Positions 46,803 to 58,439 of a DNA stretch of 64,000 nucleotides are shown one piece after another. Below the pieces are notes generated by a model. The model saw only the letters and a list, made by a program, of their open reading frames with translations, made no database searches and was not told the origin of the DNA. The DNA is from Acanthosepion lycidas (taxonomy: Eukaryota > Mollusca > Cephalopoda > Sepiida > Sepiidae): NCBI GenBank assembly GCA_963932145.1, contig OZ010599.1:41757095-41821094 (forward strand). The letters run 5' to 3'. Positions within the stretch are counted from its first letter, which is position 1; each line of letters opens with the position of its first letter. The position numbers were made by a program, and so were the translations under genes.

Positions 46803-47906
46803 CAAGAAAATGTAATGGAAGTGAACATTTGTCAAGATTTAAATATTTAACTTTCTTTTCTTGCTTGATAAAACATTTCATCTTAGGCAAGATGTAAAAT
46901 GGACTTAGGATAGAAATACAAAATGAAGATCATTGTGGCTCAATATTGGAAAGACATAAATATGTTAACTTAAAGAGAATCTACTGGGAGAAAAAAAAAC
47001 ACTTCTTAGTGTTTGTTGGGATACAAAGGAAATTCTTTATTATGAATTGCTGGAACCTGGACAAACCATTATTATCCAATGCTACAGTGAACCAGATTTT
47101 ACACTTACCATAAAAGAACTTTCTTTTAAAGCAAGAAGCCATTCATACATATACACAAAAATTATATGTGTACTTGTTTTCAAAATAAAAAGTATTGAAC
47201 ATGCACTATTGTATTTTATTTATAGTAAGTGGTCAAGGAACAGGAGTTTTCAAGAATTTTTTCTTATATTTATATTTATGTGACACTGGGATATCAGTGG
47301 GTTGATCAAACAAAAAATGAAAGAAAGAAAGAAGAAAGAGTCTAATAACTGGATGATAATTATTGAAATTTGCAGAAAGATGGATTGAAAAGCTGAGAAG
47401 AAAATTAAAAACAAAATGTGTTGAAAAATCATGTTTCAAAGTAAGTGAACTTCTGAGCGTTTCCAAGGAGAATCAAACCGAAATTTAACTAGACTAAATT
47501 CAGTAAGATTGAGCAAAACCAAGACTATTCATCCCTCCCCACTTCCCATTGATGAGAAAGAGACCATTAATGTATCCTTGAGGATAACAAATAGAAAAAC
47601 ACATGTTGTCGATAAAGAAACCCAGGTGGTGACCAAAATAAAAAGCTAGAAATGATAAGAAAAATATGAATTGAGACATCTGGTAAGGGTTGGCAAAGGG
47701 CATATGAGCTTTTTATAGATGGAAAACTTTTATCCAAAAAAGCCTTCTATTGTAGCATCAGTGTACCAGTACAGAGCATGATGCCATGATTGAGAGAATG
47801 TGCATCGCAGGGTAGCAGCAATTGACCATTTTAAACAATTTACATGCACAAGTTGTTCAGTAAAACTTTTTACTAGCCCCTTATCTGTCATTCTCAACAG
47901 GAGAAT

Positions 47907-47969
<63 letters not shown>

Positions 47970-48422
47970 CTACTGCCAATGAGACATGTTTAGTAAGCTA
48001 GTTTTCCAATCCATTGCTAATAAGCTTTATTCTGGTCACTTCACTATTGCTAGCTTGAGATATAGTTGAATGAACATGTGTTAGGGACTTTCTTAATAAA
48101 TGTATTATTTTACACATGCATACATCATGTGCCTGTGTGTGTATATTTGTAGAGCTCATGTGGGTGTGTCTATGCTAGTGAGTGTGTGCCTGAAACCAAA
48201 ACAGCATTCTCTCTGATCTGGGCCATTATTCATCTTAGAATGGGTCAGATGCATTCTGTGCATTGTGCAAGAAACACCTGCTGCATGAGTGATCAAAGTT
48301 GTTTCTATTCCCCTGGGGAAAGCAAAAGAAGGAAGGAAGGAGACTGAAATATGGAGTGATTTCCATTCTTCAGACAAGCATTTAGCTGGTTTGCCAATAA
48401 GCAATATATTGAAACCAAATAC

Positions 48423-48430
<8 letters not shown>
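46803..48430. other. No gene recognised; (TA)n at 47908-47966
   Basis: Short ORFs without family features. The long TA array at 47908-47966 is preceded by the phrase CAGGAGAATCCAT, also seen inverted near the 62.9-kb array (ATGGATTCTCCTG). Confidence 0.45.
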
Positions 48431-48431
<1 letters not shown>

Positions 48432-48453
<22 letters not shown>

Positions 48454-48456
48454 ACA
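48432..48456. repeat. (CA)n microsatellite
   Basis: About 12 CA units directly before a foldback element. Confidence 0.9.
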
Positions 48457-48458
48457 TA

Positions 48459-48603
48459 TAAAAAGAAAGTAAAAAAAATTACAAGAGAATCAATGCAGAT
48501 TTTTACGCATTCAATATATTAATATTAAGTTAACTTCACAAATTTATTATTCTGCTAAAAATCTGCATTGTTTCTCTTGTAATTGTTTTTATACTTTCTT
48601 TTA
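48459..48603. mobile_element. 145-bp foldback element
   Basis: Left arm 48459-48505 (ATTACAAGAGAATCAATGCA within) and right arm 48556-48603 (TGCATTGTTTCTCTTGTAAT within) pair over about 46 bases with few mismatches around a 50-base AT-rich centre. This is MITE-like, with no ORF. Confidence 0.75.
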
Positions 48604-49340
48604 TTAATGTTCACCCAAAACAAGGCCCAAGGGGCACTCAAGGTAGAGAGTTACTAAATGATGTTGTATGAGCATATGAAGAGGAGCTAAGAAGTGCAGT
48701 TTAGGAACTTATGTAGGAGAGATAGTGCTTAACCTTAGACTTGAAGAGGTTGAGGACTAAGATTGTCATAATCAGGAAAACATTATCTCAGGAGTCTGTT
48801 CCACCAAGCAGAAGTTGTCTCAGGTGTCTCTTCCACAAAGCAGCAGTTTTGGGGGAAGAACATAGTTATAATAAAAAATTTTAATTTAAAGGGTTTTTCT
48901 TTAGATATACTTGTGTTAGACAGCTCCTTTGAAATAAAGGAAAAAATTTGAAACTCCTACATCCACAGAAATGAAAGCACTTATAAAAACATTGATAATA
49001 GACCCTTAGACTCTGATAGCCCAATTCTAAGACTTTGCCAAAAAAGGTTTTTACCTTCCTTACAATTTCTCTTTCAAATATTAGATACATATACTATAAT
49101 CCTCAGATAACTTGACTTTGAAAAAAGAAGCTGGTACACTCCCAAAAAGGGTAATCTAAATTATAGACAATCTTAAATAAGGTTCTTAATGAACTGAATA
49201 TATTTTCTTTGGTCAACAATCTTTTTTGTGCTGTTGGATGGGAAGAATTGATATCTGGCTGAATTTTATTTGCCTTTTTAAACCTTGGAAGGTTTCTCAT
49301 GTTGGTGAATTCATCTAGTTTTTTCAAAATTTTCTTTTTT
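48604..49340. other. No gene recognised
   Basis: Includes two similar phrases, CAGGAGTCTGTTCCACCAAG and CAGGTGTCTCTTCCACAAAG (48790 and 48820), a small direct duplication. No coding family is recognised. Confidence 0.4.
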
Positions 49341-49450
49341 TTTTGTTTAAGGTAGTTTTTTTCAAACTGTAGGTCCTGACCCTTCAGTGGGTCACAAGAT
49401 AAATAAAATGGGTCACAACAGAAAAGAAAGAAAAAAAACATACAAGTGAG
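49341..49450. mobile_element. hAT (Charlie-like) terminal fragment
   Basis: CAAACTGTAGGTCCTGACCC followed by TTCAGTGGGTCACAAGAT matches the familiar hAT terminus of the form CAAACTGTGGGTCGCGACCC. A second GGGTCACAA follows. No transposase sequence is attached. Confidence 0.55.
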
Positions 49451-49552
49451 AGCAAAGTGCAGAATATAAACAACTCTAAATGTTGTACAGCATAAATCAT
49501 TGCTAGTTTTTCACTGAGGTAAGCTTGTATTATATTTTATTTTTTTGAAATA

Positions 49553-49555
<3 letters not shown>

Positions 49556-49592
<37 letters not shown>

Positions 49593-49668
49593 ACTGTTAC
49601 ATTGAAACATACAAGTTACCATGACAATGATGGTGATAACTTGCATGTTCCAGTGTAACAGTTTATAA
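49556..49668. repeat. (TA)n followed by an 82-bp near-perfect hairpin
   Basis: TTATAAACTGTTACATTGAA (49587 onward) and TTCCAGTGTAACAGTTTATA (up to about 49667) are inverted partners, and the interior CATACAAGTTACCA/TGGTGATAACTTGCATG pairs with one unpaired base around a short loop. Confidence 0.75.
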
Positions 49669-50226
49669 TAAATATTTATTGCTCTACACTTGTATTGAGC
49701 CCTTTTTTAAATTACTGATATGAACGTTTGAATTTATATTCTTTTTGTTCCTTTATGTTTGGATATATATATCTCCCCATGCTATAAAAATTGGGCGACT
49801 TCTTGCCTCTTTCTCTTCTTTCCTCCAGGTCTCGTGCCGAATCCCACCTCGTGTGGAGGTGAGGTAAATCTCTTTTTCTTCTTCATTTCAGCGACAAGAT
49901 GTAAGCTCTTAGAAGATCAGTGTTTCCCATTTCTGGGGAAAATGCTACGAACATTACAAACATTCACCAAATACGAACATTCACGCACAAATATTCATAC
50001 ACAAACACAATGTTAACTGTCTATGTGCTTTGTAATTGTTTTGTTTAATACATATAATTGTTTATATATATATCAGTCTTGTTTTGTTTGTCTTCCTTAT
50101 CTTCAGTTGGACTTAATCCAAGTACGACATTTTTATGTACTTGGACCTTCTTCTAGCAGGAAATTTAAATGCACATTTTCTTCTCATCTTCATCCTCCGG
50201 TCCTCTACACACTACTCATTTAGTGG
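49669..50226. other. No gene recognised
   Basis: An ORF at 49759-50016 is not recognisable. The segment near 50160-50200 (GGAAATTTAAATGCAC, then TCTTCTCATCTTC) faintly resembles a LINE 3' end (FRKFK..) but lacks the rest of the tail. Confidence 0.35.
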
Positions 50227-50246
50227 TATATATATATATATATATT
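50227..50246. repeat. (TA)n microsatellite, left of the foldback
   Basis: Ten TA units. A much longer array (50669-50722) lies on the other side of the foldback element. Confidence 0.9.
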
Positions 50247-50267
50247 CAAATTAATAAATACTGCAAT

Positions 50268-50665
50268 ATTGTAAAATAGTCATTCAGAGAATAAATCAAT
50301 AAAGTTAATGTAATTAATGGTGAATTCAATTCACTAACAGATTAAGAAGACATTAACTTACTGACCACTTGGTGAACAATGCCATGCTTGTTTGTATTAA
50401 TTGTACAATGGATTAGATATTTGGTCCATATTGTTTGTAAGTACTTTTGGTAAAAATATCTATGTATGAAGATGGTGAATGTTTTCACCAAAAGTACTTG
50501 CAAACAATATGGATTGAACATTTAATCCATTGAAAAATTAATAAAAACAAGGATTGTGTCATTTATTGAGTGGTCAGTAAGTTAATACCTTCTTAATCTT
50601 TTAGTGAATTGAATGCACCATTGATTACATTAACTTTATTGATTTATTCTTTGAGTGACTATTTT

Positions 50666-50670
<5 letters not shown>
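50268..50670. mobile_element. 403-bp foldback element with arms of about 190 bp
   Basis: Starts ATTGTAAAATAGTCATTCAG and ends CTGAGTGACTATTTTACAAT-like sequence (TTTGAGTGACTATTTTACAA). The arms match along nearly their full length, including TCAATAAAGTTAATGTAAT, TTAACTTACTGACCACT and CAAACAATATGGA/TCCATATTGTTTG, and meet near GAAGATGGTGAATG at about 50465. Arm divergence is about 10 to 15 percent. No ORF is present. It sits between two TA arrays. Confidence 0.85.

Positions 50671-50722
<52 letters not shown>
50669..50722. repeat. (TA)n microsatellite, right of the foldback
   Basis: About 26 TA units with one TACATA interruption. Confidence 0.95.
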
Positions 50723-50724
<2 letters not shown>

Positions 50725-51234
50725 TAAATAAATTACAAACATTATGTCTGCTTATTTTTAGCATAATCTTTTCATATTCACAAATATTTTTCTGTGTAAT
50801 ACAATCAAATGATGCAAGAAATGCACTGCAACAGTAAAAATCACTTTTATTTCCCAAGTACTTTCCATCTCTTCCTGAGACCATCATCAGGGCTGCAATT
50901 GGTAAGGCAAAAGCTATGTGTAGCTATCCATTACTGATTTTTTTCTTTTTGCTTTTAAATGCAATGGCTGAGTTATGCTTCAGTGTTCATTAGAATGTGA
51001 AAAAAATTATCCATTATGCAATTTTTTCTTTTATATTGGAATGTCATGTTCATGTGCACATGAAAACATTATTACAGTATTCATAGCTGATTCTGTTCAG
51101 TGTTGGCTTCAATTTTTTAATGTAGATTGCTTCAAGGATCTGTAGTTTTAATTTGTTATTTTCTTAGTGTAGGATACTTGTGTTATCAATCAGTATTTTT
51201 CTATACTGTGAATGTGGTCAGGAATGTTGGTGTA

Positions 51235-51440
51235 AATGTCTTGCAATGGATGAATGGTCAGACATTAAAAATTGTGGAACTGACTCCTAAGAGGATGCTT
51301 CTCTGATCACTACAATCTTGACCTATTCAAGTATAAGGTTAACCATTATCTTCCCTGCATATCCCCATAAACTGTGACTCTTACCCTGTAACATTCTACC
51401 TAGAGTGGCTCTTGGGACTTGTACAGGGATATATATATAT
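51235..51440 (+). pseudogene. Possible diverged LINE 3' end, copy F
   Basis: YNLDLFKYKVNHYLP resembles the FRKFKYSINCHLL block of copy D, and CTCTTACCCTGTAACATTCT falls where the family 3' UTR should be. The rest is too diverged for certainty. Confidence 0.35.
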
Positions 51441-51654
51441 TATTGATTAAAAATAAAAAGCCAAGACTCAATAATATCAAATATGAGCATGGCTACAATG
51501 TGCTGATTGTGTTTGGGAAATAAAACATTCCTATAACTCTAGATACATACATGAAAAAATAGATACATTCAGTTATAAGTAAAAATAAAATCATCATTGA
51601 TAATGGCTAAAATTTAGCCAAAAACAGTCAAACATACAAAACATTCAGATAATT

Positions 51655-51853
51655 TCTACATAATTTATGTCCAGAAAAGAAGATAATTATAAAACACAAG
51701 ACAATTAAATAAAAAACTTAACCACAGTACCTTGTCAGTTGTTTTTAATGAAACATGTATAAAAGAAGGATTGCTAGAAAGAAAAGATGTATGACAAACT
51801 GAAAAAATTGGATGCATCACAAAAACCTTTTCCAATTTTTCATAAATCTTTTC

Positions 51854-51893
<40 letters not shown>
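51655..51893 (+). repeat. Dispersed repeat R1, copy 2, followed by (TA)n
   Basis: CATAATTTATGTCCAGAAAA, AACTTAACCACAGTACCTTG and ATGAAACATGTATAAAA match 29413-29560. A TA array occupies 51859-51893. Confidence 0.7.
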
Positions 51894-51897
<4 letters not shown>

Positions 51898-52684
51898 GTT
51901 GTAATGCAATGAGTTCCTTTCCTCTAGCAATGAGCTTTGGGTAACTGCTACTATCTTAATCAATAAGATTATTCTATCAAATACTGCTAAAATAGGTAGG
52001 TCATCAGAGGGGGTTCATTAGGTTAGAGAGATGAAAATATGATTTTTGGTGTTAAAGTTCACAAGATGAGTACAGCCTAAATTATGAATTCAGATGACTT
52101 TTTATAGTTCCAATTGAATCTAGACTAAGTGACAGTATTATTAAGTATGGTTCTGATTGGCTGTAGCCTAGGAGCTGAGCTATAGAATTAAGCTTTACTC
52201 CAACAAGTGATTCAAGAATCTAACAGCAAAATGTAGGGTATGAATAAATTTTGGCAAGTAAAACAAACACCAGGTGTGAGTGGAGTATCAGTCAGTGAAA
52301 GCCTTTTGGAAAATTTTAAATTTTTTACAATTACAGAGATATTTTGAGGCCATATGAAATGGATATTAAAGCATGTTCTAAAGTCAGTATTAAGTACTTC
52401 AACCCATTGACTTACATTTCTATTATTAAAATAGCGTTATTTTACTTACAAACATTTAAAACATCTCCATTGATTTTGTTGAAAAATTCACTTGTTAAAA
52501 AGACAAAAATGTTAATTCAGAGCCCCTCCATAATTACAGACTCTGAAGCTTAGGCTGAATTAATTTCATAGTAAATCCACCTCTGATTACAATAATAAGT
52601 AAAAATAAGAATGAAAAATAGATAGAAAAAGTGTTGGTTTAAATATAACTTTTATTCTAGTAGATATTGCATTATTATAGGTTA
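51894..52684. other. No gene recognised
   Basis: AT-rich DNA with a short unrecognised ORF at 52344-52553. Confidence 0.4.
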
Positions 52685-52686
52685 TA

Positions 52687-52788
52687 TTAGGTTGGTGCAA
52701 AAATAATGACGTAATAATGTCGTTTTTTGACGTTAAAAAATACGTCAAAAAACGACATTATTACGTCATTATTTTTGCACCAACCTAA
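52687..52788. mobile_element. 102-bp mariner MITE with 47-bp perfect arms
   Basis: Arms 52687-52733 and 52742-52788 are exact inverted repeats starting TTAGGTTGGTGCAAAAATAA, separated by only eight bases (TAAAAAAT). TA flanks both ends (52685-52686, 52789-52790). It shares its ends with the 80-bp element at 2770. Exact arms imply recent insertion or arm correction. Confidence 0.9.
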
Positions 52789-52790
52789 TA

Positions 52791-54198
52791 GTATTAATTT
52801 TCTGTATAGCTATTGTGGAAATAGCCGGTTATGATAATTATAATATGGGTTATTATATTAATTTTTTGTGTAGATAATGTGGTAAAAGTTAGATGATGAT
52901 TAATATATATAAATATGTTATAATACAAATTATGTTAATTATAATACAGGTTATTGCATTAATGCTTTATGGAGATAATGTGTGAAAAAGTGACAGTAAA
53001 AACTATAAAGATATGTTCATGCTATAACTGAAACAAAAATTATTATAAAAATTATTGAAGCTAAATTGTAATTGAATTTCGAAAAGTTTCAATGATGCTC
53101 AAACCTTAACTATTTTAATATGATGTCAGTTCTTATTTTTGTGGATTCAAGCTTACATATAATTAATATTAAAGATTGAACAGGGGAATTGAGATCATGC
53201 CTATTTTAGTGCTTTAATTGAAAATGGACAATGGTAACTTGGAGAAGAATTATTCCATTTGCAACTTTGTACCTGAGTCAAGTCATGCTTCCTGAGTTTT
53301 AAAACAACTTAAAAACCTTTGGAACTAATTAAATGAACCTTACATTTAAAACTCCAGTGTCCTGACCTTTGAGCAAGATACATATATTAACAAGAGTAAG
53401 ATTTAAAACAACCAAAAGAAGCAGATGTTGACTAAAATAAAATGTAATTATTACCAAAAACAAAATAAAACAATGTAGAACATATGAGACAGATTGTTCT
53501 GGTCACATTCTAAAATAATTGTGTAGCATGAAAACTATCTTGGCAAGACCTTTGACTGTGAATATTTAATTATTATCATAATCTAATGAATGACAATTTC
53601 TTTTAACCACACAAGCCCACACAAGCCCACACAGTACAGTGGAACACATGTTAGTCAAACAATTATATTTATCATATTGCCACTATTATTATATAATTAT
53701 GTTATATCTATTTAAGATGAGCTATTATACTCTATTTAAGATACAATAAGTATGTAATTATTCTATACTAGTCAGTTGTATCAGTTTTATTGGACATCAC
53801 ATGTTCTCTTAGATTTACTAATCTGTTGAGAAAAGCATAAATAATGAAACAATGGACTTGAATTATATTTATTTCTTAATCCATTAATGCATCTTACATG
53901 CTAACATGAAAAATTCAGTAAAAATGAACAGACAGACTTGGTAAATCAAATTTGATAAAGGATGTTTGAACGAATTCTTGCTGGTTGAAGTATATGTTAA
54001 TACTTTTGAAATGTTTGAGAATTGATCAAGACACAAATAAAATATAGTACAATTTTTTGCCGTTACCTTTTATAAGTAGTGCAATTTGTGAGCTAGTGTA
54101 CAAGCAACAAGTAAGGATTTGCATTGAAGTAGACAGTAGAAACTAAGTTTTATATTTAGTAATTTTTTCATAATCAAATATCTTGCTTACACACACTC
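52791..54198. other. No gene recognised; holds direct repeat R2 copy 1 (53221-53335)
   Basis: AT-rich DNA. 53221-53335 (AATGGACAATGGTAACTTGG, TGAGTCAAGTCATGCTTCCT, AAAAACCTTTGGAACTAATT) recurs at 54352-54466 in direct orientation. The triplicated phrase CCACACAAGC...CACAAGCCC lies at about 53608-53634. Confidence 0.5.
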
Positions 54199-54513
54199 AC
54201 ATATTTATATATATATTTACATATATATATTTATATATATATTTATGTATATTTATATATATATTTATATCTATATTTATATTTATATATATTTATATAT
54301 ATATTTATACATTATGGAATGGACAAAGTCCGACAATTATTTTTAAGACATTTTTATGGACAATAGTAACTCAGAGCAGAATCATTCCATTTACAACTTT
54401 GTCCTTGAGTCAAGTCATGCTTCCTGAGTTTTAAAACAATTCAAAAACCTTTGGAACTAATTTAATTTATATTTATATTTATATATATATATATTTATAT
54501 TTACATATATATT

Positions 54514-54546
<33 letters not shown>

Positions 54547-54651
54547 ATATTTATATTTACATATATATATATTTATATTTACATATATATTTATATATAT
54601 ATATATTTATATTTATATATATATTTATATTTACATATATATATATATTTA

Positions 54652-54690
<39 letters not shown>

Positions 54691-54707
54691 TTATATCTAT
54701 ATATATT

Positions 54708-54764
<57 letters not shown>

Positions 54765-54766
54765 TA
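54199..54766. repeat. TATATTTA-rich array split by direct repeat R2 copy 2
   Basis: TATATATTTA and TATATTTACA units fill 54199-54310 and 54466-54766. Between them 54352-54466 is the second copy of R2, introduced by GAATGGACAAAGTCCGAC. The array units vary in length (10-20 bp) and end in pure TA. Confidence 0.8.
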
Positions 54767-56162
54767 TTATGAAACCCCTTCTCCTTCCTTCCTTTCCAAC
54801 CTTATCGATAGCAAAGGTAGAGGAGGATCGTAATCTGTGTTATTTTGTTTTTTAACATTTTACATTTTTTTTGTAATATATATTTCTTTCCCAAGGGTCT
54901 CTTTCCGATTGATCAGACACGCCCGAGTGGAATCGATTAAGGAACAAACATGGTAGGCGACAAACAACAATGGAGACAGGAAATATAAATTTATTAACAA
55001 ACATGGAATCATGGAAAAGATAAAAATAAAAAAAAACGGCCAAAACAAAAATGACGATATGTCAAGACTAAACATTTAAACATTGTGGCCAAAATAGTGG
55101 GAGAAGAGCATTCTCTAAGAAAGGTAAAAATAAAAATCAGCGTATGGCCTTGTGCCATACTGCCACGATTTTATAGAACATGTGCTATACCTGCACGGAT
55201 TCACAAAATATCAACATTTTAAGTGGAAAGAAACATAATAAAAAGATTTCATGCTAAATTTGCATGAAAATACAAATACGAAAAAGAGGTACATTTAAAC
55301 AAAACGGGGTACAAGAAAAATAATAAACTTAACTCAGAATAAAGTCCTTTTTCACTAACAATGTCTCTTAGTTTTATTTATTTCTTTTCTTTTTTCTTTT
55401 TCCTTTTGTATTTCTTTTTATAAGGGGCTCTTTTTGATGTCTTCTTTTACTTTCTCTCTTTCTTTTCGTCGTCTAGGGGCTCAGCTGATGATGAAGCAGA
55501 AAATATGTTCCCTCTCTCTTTCGTCTTGGTATGACAGCATTCTTGCTCGAGATGGTCTGTTCTTTCTTTCTTTCTCTTCCCTCTCATGCTTTGTTTAAGG
55601 ACTTGGTGACAGTTGAAACTGCTTTCTTTCTCTTCGATAAAGTGGCGTTCCGCCTACGTCGTCAAAACAGGTCCATCCATTCGACTGGGAGACCAATTCT
55701 CCTCACAATTTTGCAAACACATCTTTAAGGTCCATATACTGGGACATTTGCCAAACGTCCGTCCAGCCTGCAGGCCTGGACAAAGACTAACTTTTCTGTT
55801 TCACTTCATTTCCGTTTTCTTCTTGTCATGTTGTCAATTTTCAAAATACTAACTTTTTCCTATTATGGGTGGAATGGGGTCATCAACTCCCTCTCTCATC
55901 TTCAGGGTCAGAGAAAGTTTAGTTTAAAATGTTTCAACCTATCCCAACCGGAATCTATCCGTGTAGATCATGCTGTCAACACCTTGACCAAAAGAGAAGG
56001 AAAGGGTACACTTTGGTCAATCATTGTCACCATAAAGTCTACCTATCTCTCTGGGTTTACTATCTTTACATTTTCTGCAAGTACTGGGCTCTTTATTTTA
56101 GAATGCTTCTAAAATACAAGCAATGGTATATTTTTTTATAACAAATTTAGATCAGGGTTCAT
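54767..56162. other. Unclassified 1.4-kb island between TA arrays
   Basis: Composition changes abruptly (more CpG, pyrimidine-rich blocks) from the left TA array to the right one at 56167. The ends are weakly inverted: TATTATGAAACCCC on the left, GGGTTCATAACAATA on the right. Read from the right on the minus strand it begins TGTTATGAACCC, like the solo LTR at 20.7-21.1 kb read the same way (TGTTATGGGG). A retroelement LTR or a pair with remnants is possible. The ORFs present (55531-56141) are not recognised. Confidence 0.35.

Positions 56163-56166
<4 letters not shown>

Positions 56167-56203
<37 letters not shown>
56167..56203. repeat. (TA)n microsatellite
   Basis: About 17 TA units. Confidence 0.9.
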
Positions 56204-56914
56204 GTAGGGATAATAAATCCAATTGGTATATAATCCAAGTGGATCCTAGTAATATCAAATATTAAAACTGATCCACAGAAAGAGCTCAATGTATTTATTA
56301 TAACAGAGCATATAACTTACACAACAAAATGCAAAATTACCTAATATGGGGTGGGGGGTCGTACTGATCTATTTCAACTAACAACTGATCTTATTCAACC
56401 TCTGTGTATAGACTGTGTTCATGTCAGAATTAGAAATTTAACTTTGACGGCTGTTGAAAAATTGATACAGAATTTATCCATTTCAATGTTTCAGTCAGAC
56501 AAAATGCCCAAGTCAGTGGTTATGGAAGGGTGGAAGATATTAGCCTTAAAGAAAAGAGGTTTTATAAATTCAACCCCGATATTAATCTTATGACATTAAA
56601 TTGGGGTTATATGAAGGAAAGGGAGTTTTATAAAAAAAATTTCATATATATATAAAAAATTAGGTTCCTACTTATAAAATGATAAATTGTACTTAAAAAT
56701 AAGATATATTAAAAAGATTAAAAATAAGTGATATTTAGATAATTTATATTAAATTTAAGTAAAAATATATTTTTAAAATTTTACATTAAAGTATAAAATA
56801 TTTAAAAATACAAATATTATGAGATAAAAATAAATTATACATTTTTAACTTTAAAGATAAATTAAATCAAGTTATATTAAAAAAAAAACCATACAAAATT
56901 ATATTTATATAGAT
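56204..56914. other. No gene recognised
   Basis: A 80-codon plus-strand ORF at 56351-56593 (TDLFQLTTDLIQPLCIDC and onward) belongs to no family I recognise; it lies just upstream of PLE sequence on the same strand. Confidence 0.35.
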
Positions 56915-57715
56915 GAAGGTACTTTCATCTATCCAAAAAAGAATAAGTACAGATTCAGCAAATGAGAAAATATTCTATGAACATAGTAATTTCTATAATA
57001 AAGCTCTAAAGAATAGTGGCTATAAATCCCCCAAACTTAGTTATATAAAAAATGAAAAAAAATAGAAATTGAAAAATCATTTGGTATACACCCCCATACA
57101 ACCAAATGGTAAGAAATAAGATAGGACAAAGATTCTTTGCATTGATTGATAAACATTTTCCTAGAGATAGTAAACTCAGTACAATTTTTTTATAAAAATA
57201 CCCTCAAATTAAGTTACGGTTGTATTGAAAACTTAGAAATGATTATTAAGAAACATAATGCTAATATCTTGAATAAACACTTATACCAATATAAAAAAAA
57301 TATAGAACCTAAAATAAAAAGAAATGAAAATAAAGAAAAATTATGTAACTGTAGAAATCCTCAAAAATGTCCTCTTAATAATAAATGTTGTAGAGAATCA
57401 GTAGTTTATCAATGCAATATCTCATCTATTGAAGATCCAGTTAAAATCTCCATTGGATAACAAGGAATGAATTCAAAAGAAGGTGGAACCAACATCAAAC
57501 ATCATTTAATAATAAATACTGAAATTAAATGCCCCTATCTAAATATTTCTGGCACTTAAAAGAAACCAGTAAAGCACCAACAGTAAAATGGAAATTAATA
57601 AGAAAAGCTAGGGCTTGTAGGTCATTAAATGACCCATGTCCTTTATGCATACATGAAAAATTATACATTATTAAGTTTCTGAAAATAAAAATTTACTAAA
57701 TCAAAGAAATAGCCA
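56915..57715 (+). pseudogene. Second Penelope-like element, C-terminal part only
   Basis: Frames read VLSSIQKRISTDSANEKIFY, FYNKALKNSGYKSPKLSYI, LVYTPPYNQMVRNKIGQRFF then ALIDKHFP, LKLSYGCIENLEMIIKKHNA, CNCRNPQKCPLNNKC (CxC-x5-C-x5-C), VVYQCNISSIEDP, then frameshifted RNEFKRRWNQHQTSFNN, LSKYFWHLKE, VKWKLIRKARAC, DPCPLCIHEKLYIIKF. This is the linker, Cys cluster and GIY-YIG domain of a PLE. It is clearly related to, but well diverged from, the element at 26.3-28.1 kb. The RT domain is absent upstream. Several stops and frameshifts break it. Confidence 0.85.
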
Positions 57716-58439
57716 TTTTTTGTAGGCACTGTCAAATATTTTCCTTAAATAATATAATTCCTTAATAATATAATAATTAATTTTGGCAAAAAAATAAAAA
57801 AGAAGAGAGATGTGATATATATATTTATACTTGATCATTAATTAATAATTTTTTAAATACAAAATTAAATTCTAATATATTGTAAAAATACCATATAGTC
57901 TATTAGTTATTAGAAGGAGGAATGGTATTTTAAATCTGTAGGAATAAAATTTAAATATTAAAAGTATGACTTACTCATATTTAGATGATTCTTTTAGAAA
58001 ATCTTTGTGTATAAAAATATGAATTAAGTGTATAAATAGAAATACCAAAAATGTCTTTGTCTGTGAACAGGCACCTCCACCCAACCTGAACTTAACCTGG
58101 CTTTGTAAGTAACATATGTTTGATACATAAGTTGTCTAGAGAAATTAAAACCCAACCACCCCTAATAAAAAAAAAAATGGATTTTTCTTAACCTTAACAA
58201 TTCAAAATATTAAGATTGTCTGTGCTTTATGAAATAATATCAATAAATAAAATAATAGTAATGAATAAAAAACACCTTTAGTGCACTGGTTAAGTCTACA
58301 AAAAGACAAACATGTTCTTGCCTCACTCTTGTTCTCCCCACCACATCTTAATTATGTTCCCACTGAGGAATGTTTGTTTCCCTGGTCTACTGATTTGCAT
58401 GTCTTCAAAAATCTCCCTATGAATGATATCAACCTTTTC
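57716..58439. other. No gene recognised
   Basis: Very AT-rich until 58060, then a less biased stretch leading into the duplicated block at 58440. Confidence 0.4.

Noticed and set aside
49759-50016. 85-codon ORF after a TA array
   Set aside because: Low-complexity F/L-rich translation without any family motif.
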